Source of the DNA: Methylosinus sp. PW1
GTDB taxonomy: Bacteria; Pseudomonadota; Alphaproteobacteria; Rhizobiales; Beijerinckiaceae
Direction: 5' to 3'
DNA length: 64,000 bases
Assembly (NCBI RefSeq): GCF_000745215.1
Contig: NZ_JQNK01000009.1
Span: 620,001 to 684,000 of the forward strand
Notes under the pieces: model-generated
Database searches by the model: none
Seen by the model: the letters and a program-made list of their open reading frames with translations, nothing else
What the model was told of the DNA's origin: nothing
Program-made: the position numbers and the translations under genes
Shown here: one piece after another, positions 43,409 to 52,326 of the stretch
Layout: each line of letters opens with the position of its first letter
Position numbering within the stretch: position 1 is the stretch's first letter

Positions 43409-43942
43409 ATGGCCGCATCGGTCATCATTTGGGAAGCCGCGAATCTGTTCGCCGGCGACGACGGGCCGAATAATTCGAAACATCTGACGCTGCAGGCGAT
43501 CATGCTGCCGCAGCTCAAGGAAAAATCGGCCGAGCATCATGCCGGCGGCTCGATCGGCGCGCTCACCATCGGCGGCCTCGGGCTCGAGGCCTTCGAGCTG
43601 AGCTTCAAGCTCATCGGCGCTGATGCGCAGACGAAGGCGATGTTCGGGCTCGGCACGCAGGCTGTGAAGCCCTACACTGTCTATGGCGTGCTGCGCGACA
43701 AGAATGGCGGCCGCGCGATCGAGCGCAAGGTCGTCGTCTTCGGGCGCTTGCTCGAGCTCAATGAGCAGGAGCATGAGCGCGGCAAGCTGGGCGAGCAGGA
43801 TCACAAGGTCGGCGAGATCACCCATTACGAGCTGTATGAGGACAAGCAGGAAATCTATTATTATGATTTCTTCAACTCCACATGGCGCGTCAATGGCGTC
43901 GATCGCAACGCGGATATGAACGCGATCCTGCGCATCAGCTGA
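43409..43942 (+). CDS. Tail tube protein (P2 FII family)
   Basis: 177 residues (P2 FII is 172) from ATG 43409 with GGAG 8 bases upstream. ANLFAGDDGPNNSKHLTLQA, ALTIGGLGLEAFELSFKLIG and EITHYELYEDKQEIYYYDFF match the family. It polymerises into the inner tube. A strong terminator follows. Confidence 0.92.
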   Translation: MAASVIIWEAANLFAGDDGPNNSKHLTLQAIMLPQLKEKSAEHHAGGSIGALTIGGLGLEAFELSFKLIGADAQTKAMFGLGTQAVKPYTVYGVLRDKNGGRAIERKVVVFGRLLELNEQEHERGKLGEQDHKVGEITHYELYEDKQEIYYYDFFNSTWRVNGVDRNADMNAILRIS

Positions 43943-43955
43943 GAAATGTCGTCAC

Positions 43956-43986
43956 GGCGCGGCGCGGATAGCGCTGCGCCTTTTTT
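43956..43986 (+). terminator. Intrinsic terminator inside the late operon
   Basis: GGCGCGGCGC, GGATA loop, GCGCTGCGCC, then six T: a 10-bp stem with one G-T pair. It lies between tail tube and E, so it should lower expression of the chaperone and tape measure relative to sheath and tube. Confidence 0.8.
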
Positions 43987-44003
43987 CATGAAAGGCTCGA
44001 TCC

Positions 44004-44390
44004 ATGGATGATGGAAACACAGATGTCGTCGCCGCTGCGCCGGAGCCGGAAGCGCCGAAATTCGTCGGCGGCGCGGCGCGCTTCAAGAGCGTCACGCTGG
44101 CATGGCCGCTCGCCTATGACGGCGCGATCTATGATCATGTCAATCTGCACAGGCTGACGGCGAAAGAGGTCGCCGATTGGGTCGAGAGCATCAAGGAAAA
44201 GGATTCTGTGCGCTTCCCGATCTATCGGGACGATTCCGGTGCGAGCATCCCCGATGTCGTTCTCGATGCGCTGGACGATGACGATCGCCTGGCTCTGGAC
44301 GAGGCCGCAAAAGATTTTTTGCCCCGCCGGTTCCAGGACGTCGAGAGCGACGGTTCTGGCCCGGCGGCTGGCGGCACTATCGCGCCCTGA
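44004..44390 (+). CDS. Tail assembly chaperone, P2 gpE-like
   Basis: 128 residues; the N-terminal 20 are Pro/Ala-rich, the rest (ARFKSVTLAWPLAYDGAIYD, LHRLTAKEVADWVESIKEK) is the P2 E / Mu gp41 chaperone family. Position after the tube gene and before the tape measure is diagnostic. It contains the slippery sequence at 44315-44321, which gives a longer E+E' product. Confidence 0.85.
   Translation: MDDGNTDVVAAAPEPEAPKFVGGAARFKSVTLAWPLAYDGAIYDHVNLHRLTAKEVADWVESIKEKDSVRFPIYRDDSGASIPDVVLDALDDDDRLALDEAAKDFLPRRFQDVESDGSGPAAGGTIAP
44315..44321 (+). promoter_or_regulatory. Programmed -1 frameshift heptamer TTTTTTG
   Basis: T TTT TTG, set in the E frame as TTT TTG after a single T, the X XXY YYZ arrangement. 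The same heptamer serves the P2 E/E' frameshift. The -1 frame then stays open to 44494. Confidence 0.75.
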
Positions 44391-44494
44391 TCGGACGCAA
44401 CATGGGCTGGAGCATGACGGAAATCATGTCCATGCCCTGGGATGATTTCATCGCCGAGCTGATCGAGGCGCGCGAGATGATGGGGATCGATTGA
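44321..44494 (+). CDS. E' extension of the tail chaperone, read by -1 frameshift
   Basis: After a slip at 44315-44321 the frame continues for 57 residues and ends in the TGA that overlaps the tape measure ATG. It includes FWPGGWRHYRALIGRNMGWS, then MTEIMSMPWDDFIAEL, which resembles other E'/GT extensions with a conserved W and helical end. The fusion would have 163 residues (P2 E+E' is 142). An internal ATG at 44402 could give a 30-residue peptide, less likely. Confidence 0.75.
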   Translation, partial: APPVPGRRERRFWPGGWRHYRALIGRNMGWSMTEIMSMPWDDFIAELIEAREMMGID

Positions 44495-47316
44495 TGGCAA
44501 GTCTGACGAGCTCCTTGACGGTCAAGCTCATCGATGATGTCACGCGTCCCGCGCGCAATGTCGGGCAGGCGCTGAAAGATGCGGAGAATGCGGCAAAGGC
44601 CGTCGCCAAGGGCATGGCGAATACGGGGGCGACGGATCGGTTCACGCGGTCGCTCTCCGGGCTCAAGCTCTCGGCGAAGGATGTCGAGGCGGTAGCGACG
44701 GCCTGGAAGGATTACGCCAAAACGCAAAAGCTCGCCGGCGACGCCGCGAAATGGACGAAGGGGCAGTCGGCGGACGTCAAGGCTTGGGAACGCGCGCAGG
44801 TCGCGGCGCTGCGCAATGTGAAGCGCGAGCAGCAGGCGTTCTATCGCGATCTCGCCGCTGCGCAGCGCGCGGCGGGGGGCGGCTCCGGCCTCGGCCTCAT
44901 CGCGGGAATGTCCGCGATCGGCGCCGGGCGCTCCGCCAGCCTCTCGTCGAGCCGACGAATGATCTCCGGCATGTCCGGCGCCGGCGGTTCCGGCCTGCTC
45001 ACGCCCGGCGGCGCGGCGGCCATGGGCGCGCTCGCCGGGAAATTCGGTCATGTGCTGCCGCTCGCCGGCGGCTATATCGGCTATGAGGCGATCACCAAGC
45101 TGGTCGAGGGAGCGGCGGAGCGCGGCCATGTGCTCACCGGCGCGCGACTGGCGGGGATAAAGCCCGACGAGCTGGCGCGCGCGGAGGCGGCGGCGAGAAA
45201 GGCGGCGCGCGGCGCGCCGAATATGAGCGTTTCGGAAATCCTCGAGCTGTTCAAGGAAGGGCGCTCCGCAGTCCAGCATCCCGAGGAAATGTTCGAGCTG
45301 CTCGGCCCGCTGGCCAAGGCCGCGAGCGTGCTCAAAGGCATGGGCGTCGAAAACGCCAATCTCGCCGATCTCGTGAAAGGCGGGGAATCGCTCGGCCTCA
45401 TGAATGATCCAAAACGGTTCCGCGCCTATCTCGAAGGCCAGGTGCGCGCCATGCAGGTCATGGGGCGCACGATCTCGACGGAACAGATTTACGAGGCGGC
45501 GAAATATTCGAAGAGCGCCGGCGCGACGCTTTCCGACGAGTTTCTGAACACGACCATGCCGTCGCTCATACAAGAGATGCACGGCAGCTCCGCCGGCGAT
45601 GCGCTGGCGATGCTGACGCGCACCCTGCGCGGCGGGTTGCAGAAGCGGCATATGCCGGCGCTGCTCATGAACCAGCTCGGCCTGCTCTCCGAGCCCGGGA
45701 AAATCCGCTATGCGAAAGGCTCTCGCGAGATCATGGGATATACGGGCAAGGTCAAAGGAGACGATCTGCTCGCCTCTGATCCTGGCCGATGGTTCACAGA
45801 AATTTTCAAGCCGGCGGCTGTGCGAGGCGGCTATAAGACATTTTCCGATCAGGTGCGGCTGCTGAACCAGGTGCTGCCGTCGACGGCGGCGAACCTCGGC
45901 CGGATTCTGATTCAGCAGGAAGAGACGCTGAAGGCGCATCGTCGGCTCTATCATGAGGCGATGTCGCTCGAAGAGGGCGTCAAGGCGCAAAAGAATGATC
46001 CGAAAGCGACGCTGAAGGAGCTATCGGCGGCGCTGGACGATCTCGGCGCCGCGGCTTTGGAGGCCGTGCCTGTCTCTGGCTTTCTTCATGGCCTCGCAAC
46101 GGCGATCCGCGTGCTGTCGAGCGTGATCGAGGGCCGTAATCCGTTCAAAAATCATGACCCTCATGCGGCCGCGAAGGACGCGGCGATCGAGCGCAAGGCG
46201 CATGAATGGTGGCGCTCGCTCGGCGTCACAATGCCTTGGTGGGACGATGAGGAGCCGCAGAGCGAAGCGGCGAAGCCGAAATCCGAGAATGGCGGACGCG
46301 GGGCGCGTCATGGCGTCGCCCAACGGGAAAAAGCGCTCTCCGACGCCAAAAAGGAATCATCCGATTTCTGGAAAGACTTTTGGAAAAAAGCGACGGAGGG
46401 GCTCGGCAAGGCTTTCGGCGTCTCGGCCGCTCATGCGGATACGGTTCCGTTCCGCATCGGCTATGGCCGCGCCTCGCTGGGGCGACGGGCGGCGCTGGGA
46501 GGCGGCGGCGCGCCTCGGCTGATCGGGGCCGGCGCGTCGCTTTCCGGTCCGCAATCCGCGGCGGCGATTCGCGCGCGCGCCGGCGCGATGGAGGACCTCG
46601 ATGTGGGCGCCGGGGACGGCGACGGCGGCGTTCCGCAGGGCGGCCTCGGAGCTCGCGGCCGCGCGCTCATGGAGCGTCTCATCCGCGTGCATGGCTGGAC
46701 GCCCGAGGCGGCAGCGATCGCCGCGGGCAACGCCCAGCAGGAGAGCGAGATCATGAGCAATGGCCGGCCGGGCGATCGCGGCACGGCGCATGGCCTGTTT
46801 CAATGGCGGAATGAGCGCTTCGCCGCGCTCAAGGCCTTCGCCGCGGCGCGCGGCAAGCCCTGGACGGATTTTGCGACGCAGGTGGATTTTTTCGCCCGCG
46901 AGGCGCGTTCTCGAAGCGGCACGCGCGGATGGGCGAATGTCACCGATCTGCGTCGCGCGGGCGCGATCGGCTGGGACTTCGAGCGCTACGGCGACAATTC
47001 GACCGGCGCGCGCGTCGCAAATGCACGACGATGGCTGCGCGGATATCGGGCCAATCCACAGGAGACCGCCGCCGGGCGCCGGCAATCCATGCTCCAGACC
47101 TATCGTGACGAGCATATGGCCGCGGTCGGCGGCCGGGCGAGCTTCGATGTCGATTCTGCGTCGTTGCATGCGCATAACGAGGCGCTGCGGGAGACTGTGC
47201 AATTGCGCAGGCAGCTCGGCTGGGGAGGATCCGTCGATCGCGGCCAGGCGATGCAATCGCTCGCGCAGCTGCGGCGCGCTGGATATGGGACGGGCGGCCT
47301 TCAGGGGGACGGGTAA
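44494..47316 (+). CDS. Tail tape measure protein with tail lysozyme domain
   Basis: 940 residues (P2 T is 815). The opening TSSLTVKLIDDVTRPARNVG, a long helical part and a hydrophobic Gly/Ala segment (about 125-200) are usual for tape measures. At about 722-850 there is a phage tail lysozyme domain (LIRVHGWTPEAAAIAAGNAQ, ESE with a candidate Glu, GTAHGLFQWRNERFAALKAF, GKPWTDFATQVDFF). It sets tail length and locally opens murein during entry. Confidence 0.93.
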   Translation: MASLTSSLTVKLIDDVTRPARNVGQALKDAENAAKAVAKGMANTGATDRFTRSLSGLKLSAKDVEAVATAWKDYAKTQKLAGDAAKWTKGQSADVKAWERAQVAALRNVKREQQAFYRDLAAAQRAAGGGSGLGLIAGMSAIGAGRSASLSSSRRMISGMSGAGGSGLLTPGGAAAMGALAGKFGHVLPLAGGYIGYEAITKLVEGAAERGHVLTGARLAGIKPDELARAEAAARKAARGAPNMSVSEILELFKEGRSAVQHPEEMFELLGPLAKAASVLKGMGVENANLADLVKGGESLGLMNDPKRFRAYLEGQVRAMQVMGRTISTEQIYEAAKYSKSAGATLSDEFLNTTMPSLIQEMHGSSAGDALAMLTRTLRGGLQKRHMPALLMNQLGLLSEPGKIRYAKGSREIMGYTGKVKGDDLLASDPGRWFTEIFKPAAVRGGYKTFSDQVRLLNQVLPSTAANLGRILIQQEETLKAHRRLYHEAMSLEEGVKAQKNDPKATLKELSAALDDLGAAALEAVPVSGFLHGLATAIRVLSSVIEGRNPFKNHDPHAAAKDAAIERKAHEWWRSLGVTMPWWDDEEPQSEAAKPKSENGGRGARHGVAQREKALSDAKKESSDFWKDFWKKATEGLGKAFGVSAAHADTVPFRIGYGRASLGRRAALGGGGAPRLIGAGASLSGPQSAAAIRARAGAMEDLDVGAGDGDGGVPQGGLGARGRALMERLIRVHGWTPEAAAIAAGNAQQESEIMSNGRPGDRGTAHGLFQWRNERFAALKAFAAARGKPWTDFATQVDFFAREARSRSGTRGWANVTDLRRAGAIGWDFERYGDNSTGARVANARRWLRGYRANPQETAAGRRQSMLQTYRDEHMAAVGGRASFDVDSASLHAHNEALRETVQLRRQLGWGGSVDRGQAMQSLAQLRRAGYGTGGLQGDG

Positions 47317-47741
47317 TGCTCTATCAGCTCGGAACCGTTCAATTCGACGTCGCCCCTGTCAATGTCGCCGAGATGGAGCGCGAGGTGGGCGCGGATTTTG
47401 CGGCGAAGGATATTGTCGGCGGCCCGCGCCCGCGCGAATTCGTCGGCGAGGCGGATGAGCCTTTGCGTCTCTCCGGCACGCTCTATCCGGGAAAGTTCGG
47501 CGGGCTTGGCGGCCTTTCGACGCTCGAGACGATGGCGCGGAGCGGACAGCCGCAAATGCTGGTGCGCGGCGACGGGACGGTCTTCGGCTGGTATTTCCTC
47601 GAGAGGCTGCGGCAAAAGCAGGGCTATCTCAACAATCAGGGCATCGGCCGGGAAATCACATTCGAAATTTCGCTGATGAAATCGCCGAAGGCGGCTTCGT
47701 CGCAAGCCATGCTCGGCACATTGATGAGCTTGTTCGCATGA
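47316..47741 (+). CDS. Tail protein U (P2 gpU family)
   Basis: 141 residues. MLYQLGTVQFDVAPVNVAEM, then GADFAAKDIVGGPRPREFVG and LETMARSGQPQMLVRGDGTV match GpU. It starts on the tape measure stop. Tail completion or terminator role in P2-like phages. Confidence 0.92.
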   Translation: MLYQLGTVQFDVAPVNVAEMEREVGADFAAKDIVGGPRPREFVGEADEPLRLSGTLYPGKFGGLGGLSTLETMARSGQPQMLVRGDGTVFGWYFLERLRQKQGYLNNQGIGREITFEISLMKSPKAASSQAMLGTLMSLFA

Positions 47742-47968
47742 CGATCGACGTTCTCATTGTCGAGACCGAGCGGACGACGCTCGATCTGCTGCTCTGGCGC
47801 TATTATCGCCGCGAGGTCGCGGGGCTCGTCGAGGATACGCTCGTGCGCAATCCGGGGCTCTCTGCGCTCGGCGCCATTCTTCCGGTCGGAACCGCGGTCA
47901 GCGTCTTGCGGCCGGCGGCGGCTTCCGCGGCGGCGACGGCGGCCGAAGTGGTCTCGCTCTATGATTGA
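47738..47968 (+). CDS. Tail protein X (P2 gpX family, LysM-like)
   Basis: 76 residues. ERTTLDLLLWRYYRREVAGL, then NPGLSALGAILPVGTAVSVL is the gpX pattern, a small LysM-like peptidoglycan-binding tail protein. ATGA overlap with U and overlap with D. Confidence 0.9.
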   Translation: MTIDVLIVETERTTLDLLLWRYYRREVAGLVEDTLVRNPGLSALGAILPVGTAVSVLRPAAASAAATAAEVVSLYD

Positions 47969-48986
47969 GGGCGTCTCCTACACGATCTCCGTCGACGGGA
48001 CCGAGGTCACCGAGCGATTCTCGCCTTATCTCCTCTCGCTCGCGCTGAGGCTCTATGACGGCGGGATGAGCGACGCCCTGGAGCTGCTGCTCGACGATCT
48101 CGGCGGAAGGATCAAGCTGCCGCGGGTCGGGGCGGATATTTCGGTGAAGCTCGCGTGGAAGTCGGGCGGCCAGGCTGTCAATTTCCAGGGGACGACCGAT
48201 GAGCCGCACAGCCGCGGAGGCCGTAGCGAAGGCTTCGTGCTGGCGCTGACCGCATCGGGCGTCGATTTCGTCGGGCCGGCGAAGCAAAAGCAGCAGGGCC
48301 ACGCCGATAATATGACTTTCGAGCAGGCGGCCCAGAAATGGGCCAAAACGGCAGGACTGACCGTTCAGGTCGATTCGTCGCTGGCGAAAATCCGACGCGA
48401 CTATTGGCAGATCGGAAACGAGAGCTTCCTCGCCTGGGGCAAGCGAGTGGCGGAGGAGATCGGCGCGACTTTCAAGGTCTTCGGGACGCGGGCCGTCTTC
48501 GTGCCGCGCAATTCGGGGAGCTCGACCAGCGGCCGGGCGCTCGCCGGCGTCTCGGCCGTCTATGGCCAAAACCTCGTCTATTGGGATTTGACGCCGCTGC
48601 AAAGCCGCCCGCGCTATAAGACGGCCGTCGTCTGGCTCTATAATCCGAAGACCGGGAAATATGAGCAGGTTCAGGCGTCCGCCGATTCCGCGGCGAAATC
48701 GAGCCATGTGGACACGCGGCGCTTTCCGAACCGCAGCCAGGCGCAAGATCGCGCCGACGCCAACGCCGACGAGATCGCGCGCGGCAAGGGCGGCGGCGCC
48801 GTCATTATCGACGGCGAGGCGGCCGCGCAGCCGCAAGCTCCCCTGACGCTCTCCGGCGTGCGCAGCGGGATCGATGGCGAATATCGAATCACCGGCGTCG
48901 TCCACCGCCTGGCGCGATCATCTGGATGGCTGACGGAGATGGAGGTCGAAGAACCGCAGGGCGCGGCCGGCGAAGACGCGCGATAG
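47961..48986 (+). CDS. Tail hub protein D (P2 gpD family)
   Basis: 341 residues (P2 gpD is 387) from ATG 47961. SYTISVDGTEVTERFSPYLL, DDLGGRIKLPRVGADISVKL, and GESFLAWGKRVAEEIGATFK-like hub features match the family. The C-terminal LSGVRSGIDGEYRITGVVHR is typical. It forms the baseplate hub under the tube and is the last gene of the late operon. Confidence 0.92.
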   Translation: MIEGVSYTISVDGTEVTERFSPYLLSLALRLYDGGMSDALELLLDDLGGRIKLPRVGADISVKLAWKSGGQAVNFQGTTDEPHSRGGRSEGFVLALTASGVDFVGPAKQKQQGHADNMTFEQAAQKWAKTAGLTVQVDSSLAKIRRDYWQIGNESFLAWGKRVAEEIGATFKVFGTRAVFVPRNSGSSTSGRALAGVSAVYGQNLVYWDLTPLQSRPRYKTAVVWLYNPKTGKYEQVQASADSAAKSSHVDTRRFPNRSQAQDRADANADEIARGKGGGAVIIDGEAAAQPQAPLTLSGVRSGIDGEYRITGVVHRLARSSGWLTEMEVEEPQGAAGEDAR

Positions 48987-49012
48987 GCCGCTGCATGGTC
49001 GAAAAGCTTCAG

Positions 49013-49041
49013 GCCCCGCTGGTCCGCCGGCGGGGCTTTTT
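49013..49041 (+). terminator. Intrinsic terminator of the late operon
   Basis: GCCCCGC (49013-49019) pairs with GCGGGGC (49030-49036), followed by TTTTT. It lies 26 bases after the D stop. Confidence 0.85.
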
Positions 49042-49077
49042 GCTGTCTTGGGCCGACGGGAACAAGAGCAGAATCCC

Positions 49078-49120
49078 TGCGGGACTTTCTGCGGGACTTT
49101 TTGCGCCGTTGCGGGATTTT
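49078..49120. other. Three short direct repeats, probable integrase arm sites at the prophage right end
   Basis: TGCGGGACTTT at 49078-49088 and 49090-49100, and TGCGGGATTTT at 49110-49120. They stand about 80 bp from the tRNA 3' end on the phage side, where arm-type integrase sites are expected. The region 49121-49200 is otherwise unremarkable. Confidence 0.55.
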
Positions 49121-49200
49121 CGGGCGGTTCCGTTCCACTTTCGTGCGAAACGCCCGGCCTCTTCATTGGCCAGAAAAACGCTATATTACAAGCGTTTAAT

Positions 49201-49278
49201 TGGTCGGAGTGGCGGGATTCGAACCCACGACCCCTTGTCCCCCAGACAAGTGCGCTAACCGGGCTGCGCTACACTCCG
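49201..49278 (-). tRNA. tRNA-Pro (GGG)
   Basis: Read on the minus strand: acceptor CGGAGTG pairs with CACTCCG, D arm GTAGCGCAGCCCGGTTAGCGC, anticodon arm CTTGT-CTGGGGG-ACAAG with anticodon GGG, T arm CGTGGGTTCGAATCCCG-type, and an encoded CCA end (49203-49201). A host tRNA whose 3' end faces the prophage, so probably regenerated by the attachment site. Confidence 0.95.
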
Positions 49279-49345
49279 ATGGCCGCCCTTATAGAGGCCG
49301 GCGAAGCCGCTGGCAACGCATGACAGCGCAGAAGAAGCGAGGAAT

Positions 49346-49945
49346 TCACCGCCGCGTCAGCTCCAGCATGCGGCGGCATTCGGCGAGATCGGCCAGCGCC
49401 TGCCGCAGCAGCCGCTCATCCTGCGGGCGCAGGCCGGCGGCGGGCGCCTCGGAAAGGCGCACGGCGGGCAGCGTCAGCATGGGCGGCGGCTCGCGCGCGG
49501 CGAGCGCGACGAGAGAGGTGGACGCCCTCGGCGCGTCCTCCTCGTGGATTTCCGGCGCGTGAAACGAGCGTGACGGCTCCGGCCGCGCCGGCGATTCGCC
49601 ATAGGAGAAGAGCGGAGCCTCGGCGGCCTGGGGCTCGGGCTCGTCGAAATCGGCGCGCTCCGGCCCGCCGCCGCCGCGGGCGCTCTCGATCACCGCGCGC
49701 ACGCCCTGCTCGCGCAACAGGCGCTGCACGCCTTTGATCGTATAGCCGCGGCCATAGAGCAGATGGCGAATCGCCGCGACCAGCTCCACGTCGCGCGGCC
49801 TATAGTAGCGCCGTCCGCCGGCGCGCTTGACGGGCTCGATCTCGGAAAAGCGCGTCTCCCAAAAGCGCAGCACATGCGGCGGAAGGTCGAGGCTCTCCGC
49901 GACCTCGCCGATCGTGCGGAAGGCGCCGTCGGTCTTGGCGGTCAA
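49346..49945 (-). CDS. MerR-family transcriptional regulator
   Basis: 199 residues from TTG 49945; the frame is open upstream but earlier starts overlap the ctaA promoter region. Residues 6-75 hold the MerR winged HTH ([55 protein letters not shown]). There is no metal-binding Cys set. The C-terminal half is Pro/Ala-rich. It resembles the MerR-like proteins found next to IHF-type genes in this class; target unknown. Confidence 0.8.
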   Translation of the reverse strand: MTAKTDGAFRTIGEVAESLDLPPHVLRFWETRFSEIEPVKRAGGRRYYRPRDVELVAAIRHLLYGRGYTIKGVQRLLREQGVRAVIESARGGGGPERADFDEPEPQAAEAPLFSYGESPARPEPSRSFHAPEIHEEDAPRASTSLVALAAREPPPMLTLPAVRLSEAPAAGLRPQDERLLRQALADLAECRRMLELTRR

Positions 49946-50124
49946 AATCTGCGCTCCGCTCCCTGCCCACGCGACGATTCGCGCGCTTCTATTTTCCTCC
50001 CGGACGTGGCGTTTTTCAGCCGGAAAATTCTCGCCCGCGGCGTTTCGGTCCCGCGGCCCCGTGGACAAGGGCGCGCGGCTCCCCTTAATTGGCGCGCGAG
50101 AGCCTCTCACATCGAGCCGCCCCC

Positions 50125-51225
50125 ATGACCGACTGGATCCAGTTTCCCGCTCCCACGCCCGCCATCGTCGCGCCGCCGAGCGAGGAGAGCGCGACCGACG
50201 TTCGCCTGTGGCTGCTCGTCATAGCGGCGCTGGTCTTCGCCATGGTGGTGGTGGGCGGCGCGACGCGGCTCACCGAATCGGGCCTCTCCATCACCGAATG
50301 GAAGCCGATAACAGGCGTTCTTCCACCACTCTCGGAGGCGCAATGGTCAGCCGCCTTCGAGGATTACAAGAAGATTCCGCAGTATCGCGAGATGTTCCCG
50401 AACATGGACCTCGCGCAGTTCAAGACGATTTTCGCCTGGGAGTGGAGCCATCGTCTGCTCGGCCGTATCATCGGCTTCGCTTTCGCCGTTCCGCTCGCCT
50501 GGTTCTGGCTGCGCGGACGGCTGCCGAAAAGCGTGAAGCCGAAGCTCATCGGAATATTGGCGCTAGGCGCACTGCAGGGCGGCGTCGGCTGGTGGATGGT
50601 GTCATCGGGACTCGTCAATCGCGTCGAGGTGGCGCAGGAGCGGCTCGCCATTCATCTGCTGCTCGCGGCCTTCATCTTCGCCGCATGTCTGTGGGTCGCG
50701 GGCGGGCTCGGCTATGGGACGCGCATCATCGTCGCGAGCGGGCGCCGGCGGCTCTCCTTTTTCGCGAATCTTCTGCTCTTTCTCGTGCTCGCGCAGATCG
50801 GCGCCGGCGCGCTGGTCGCTGGGCTGCGCGCCGGCTACGCCTACAACACTTGGCCGCTGATGGACGACAGCTTCATTCCGCCTTCGGAGGATTTGCTGCG
50901 TCTTTCGCCTTGGTGGAGCAATCTCGTCGACAATGTCGCGCTGGTGCAATTCGATCATCGCATGATCGCTTATGTATTGCTCGCACTGTCGCTGTTTCAT
51001 CTCATCGACGCGGCCGGCACGGCGGGCGGACGCGCCGCGCGCGGCGCCGGCCTGCTGTTCGGCCATGTGAGCGCGCAAGTCGTGCTCGGCATAACGACGC
51101 TTCTGCTCGTCGTGCCGCTCTGGGCCGGGCTCGCGCATCAGGCGCTGGCGATGGGCGTGCTGGCTGTGGCGACGCTGCATGCGCGTCGCCTGCATAACGC
51201 CGAGGCCGTGACGGACGAAGACTGA
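50125..51225 (+). CDS. ctaA: Heme A synthase (COX15/CtaA)
   Basis: 366 residues with about eight membrane spans. Candidate heme-binding His residues are in [27 protein letters not shown] and LAHQALA, and [20 protein letters not shown] is a family hallmark. It converts heme O to heme A for cytochrome aa3 oxidase in the inner membrane. Divergent from the MerR-type gene. Confidence 0.96.
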   Translation: MTDWIQFPAPTPAIVAPPSEESATDVRLWLLVIAALVFAMVVVGGATRLTESGLSITEWKPITGVLPPLSEAQWSAAFEDYKKIPQYREMFPNMDLAQFKTIFAWEWSHRLLGRIIGFAFAVPLAWFWLRGRLPKSVKPKLIGILALGALQGGVGWWMVSSGLVNRVEVAQERLAIHLLLAAFIFAACLWVAGGLGYGTRIIVASGRRRLSFFANLLLFLVLAQIGAGALVAGLRAGYAYNTWPLMDDSFIPPSEDLLRLSPWWSNLVDNVALVQFDHRMIAYVLLALSLFHLIDAAGTAGGRAARGAGLLFGHVSAQVVLGITTLLLVVPLWAGLAHQALAMGVLAVATLHARRLHNAEAVTDED

Positions 51226-51453
51226 CGTGAACGCCCCCAATAATCGTTGCAGTCAGTGCTCGCCGTCGACAATCCATTCGACACCTTCCGCCGCAGCGCT
51301 TCATAGCAGACGGAGTCGACCTTTCAGAGCATGACCCGGGCCCACGGCCGCAATGGGTAGCCAAGCCTGCGCATTTGATGGACAAAGGCGGCAGAGTTTG
51401 CTGTAAAATCGAGCGACTCGTTCTAACACTGCTATTGTTGCCGGGGCTTCCTG

Positions 51454-52326
51454 ATGAAGGACATCGACTACGTGAGCGTCTTTAAGGATTTCCTTATTGC
51501 CGCGTCCACCGCAATTTTCGTCGGTACGATCAACATCCTAATGCCATATTTTACTTTCTCTGGCGGTGTTGATTATTCAGTTTCTGAAGACGCGAATAAT
51601 TATTATATTAGTGTTGTAATAAATAATAATAGCCCCGACCAGGTAAATATCGAGATTGGAATGAACATTGGTATCGATGGCGTGGTATCAAATACCGGCA
51701 TATCTGGGATAGAAATTTTAAATCCAACAGGCCGAGCGGGTAGTATATTGGTAATAGGTAAAGTTCCACCGACATCTGAATATGTTGCTATTGTGAAAGG
51801 AACAAAGGGGGCTGTTTCTCCGTCTCCGATTTTGGTTAGTGCTCCGAGGGGGATGGCGTTGAGGCGGGCGGACCCAACAAGAGGGAATATAAATGTTTAT
51901 CAGATCGCCGCAAACTCAGCTGTATATACGATCATATACTTTGTATTCCTTGTAGCTATAAACTACTATTCAAGAAAAAATAGACGCGCGCTAAGTGGTG
52001 AAATTGAGGATTCAAAAAATACTGCTGCACGCCTCGGTGACGAGTTGAAAAATATTACGATTAGGCTTCAAAGGATGAAGCTATTATTTAGTTCACAGGC
52101 ACGTCACTTAAGGTCAGAGAATGAGTTCTGGAGACATATTTTCGAGAGAATTATTGTTACTGATGGGGTATCAAAAGGAAAAGCAATGGCGTTACTGAGT
52201 ATTATTTCGCAAAAATTTGGTTACAAGCGAAGCAGTAATGTTGCTGATGACGTCGATTTAGAATTTATTATCGATGTAATGTTGGATGAAGAGAAGAGAA
52301 AACGGTTCGAGGAACTAGGTAGGTAG
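51454..52326 (+). CDS. AT-rich orphan membrane protein, unknown
   Basis: 290 residues. One hydrophobic segment at about 11-33, a periplasmic-type beta-rich domain (NYYISVVINNNSPDQVNIEI), a second segment at about 157-175 (YTIIYFVFLVAINYYS), then a coiled coil and a small helical domain. Base content and codon use (many AAT, ATA, TTA, AGA) differ sharply from all neighbours, so it is probably acquired. 51226-51453 upstream and 52327-52576 downstream hold no gene I can support. Its function is not recognised. Confidence 0.75.
   Translation: MKDIDYVSVFKDFLIAASTAIFVGTINILMPYFTFSGGVDYSVSEDANNYYISVVINNNSPDQVNIEIGMNIGIDGVVSNTGISGIEILNPTGRAGSILVIGKVPPTSEYVAIVKGTKGAVSPSPILVSAPRGMALRRADPTRGNINVYQIAANSAVYTIIYFVFLVAINYYSRKNRRALSGEIEDSKNTAARLGDELKNITIRLQRMKLLFSSQARHLRSENEFWRHIFERIIVTDGVSKGKAMALLSIISQKFGYKRSSNVADDVDLEFIIDVMLDEEKRKRFEELGR

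Larger units (their letters stand above)
1..49203. mobile_element. Prophage with lambda-like head and P2-like contractile tail, left end outside the window
   Basis: A continuous set of phage genes runs from the left edge to the tRNA-Pro gene: repressor and divergent early operons, replication genes, terminase, head, contractile tail, fibres, lysis and late tail genes. The right end is placed at the 3' end of the minus-strand tRNA-Pro, a usual target of tyrosine integrases, and three putative integrase arm repeats lie beside it. No complete integrase is in the window, so it is presumably to the left. All structural genes except the gcrA homologue are open, so the phage may be functional. The exact attachment core cannot be fixed without the left junction. 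Confidence 0.9.

Noticed and set aside
51002..51385. Minus-strand 127-codon frame after ctaA
   Set aside because: Overlaps the ctaA end, Arg-rich shadow composition, no ribosome site.
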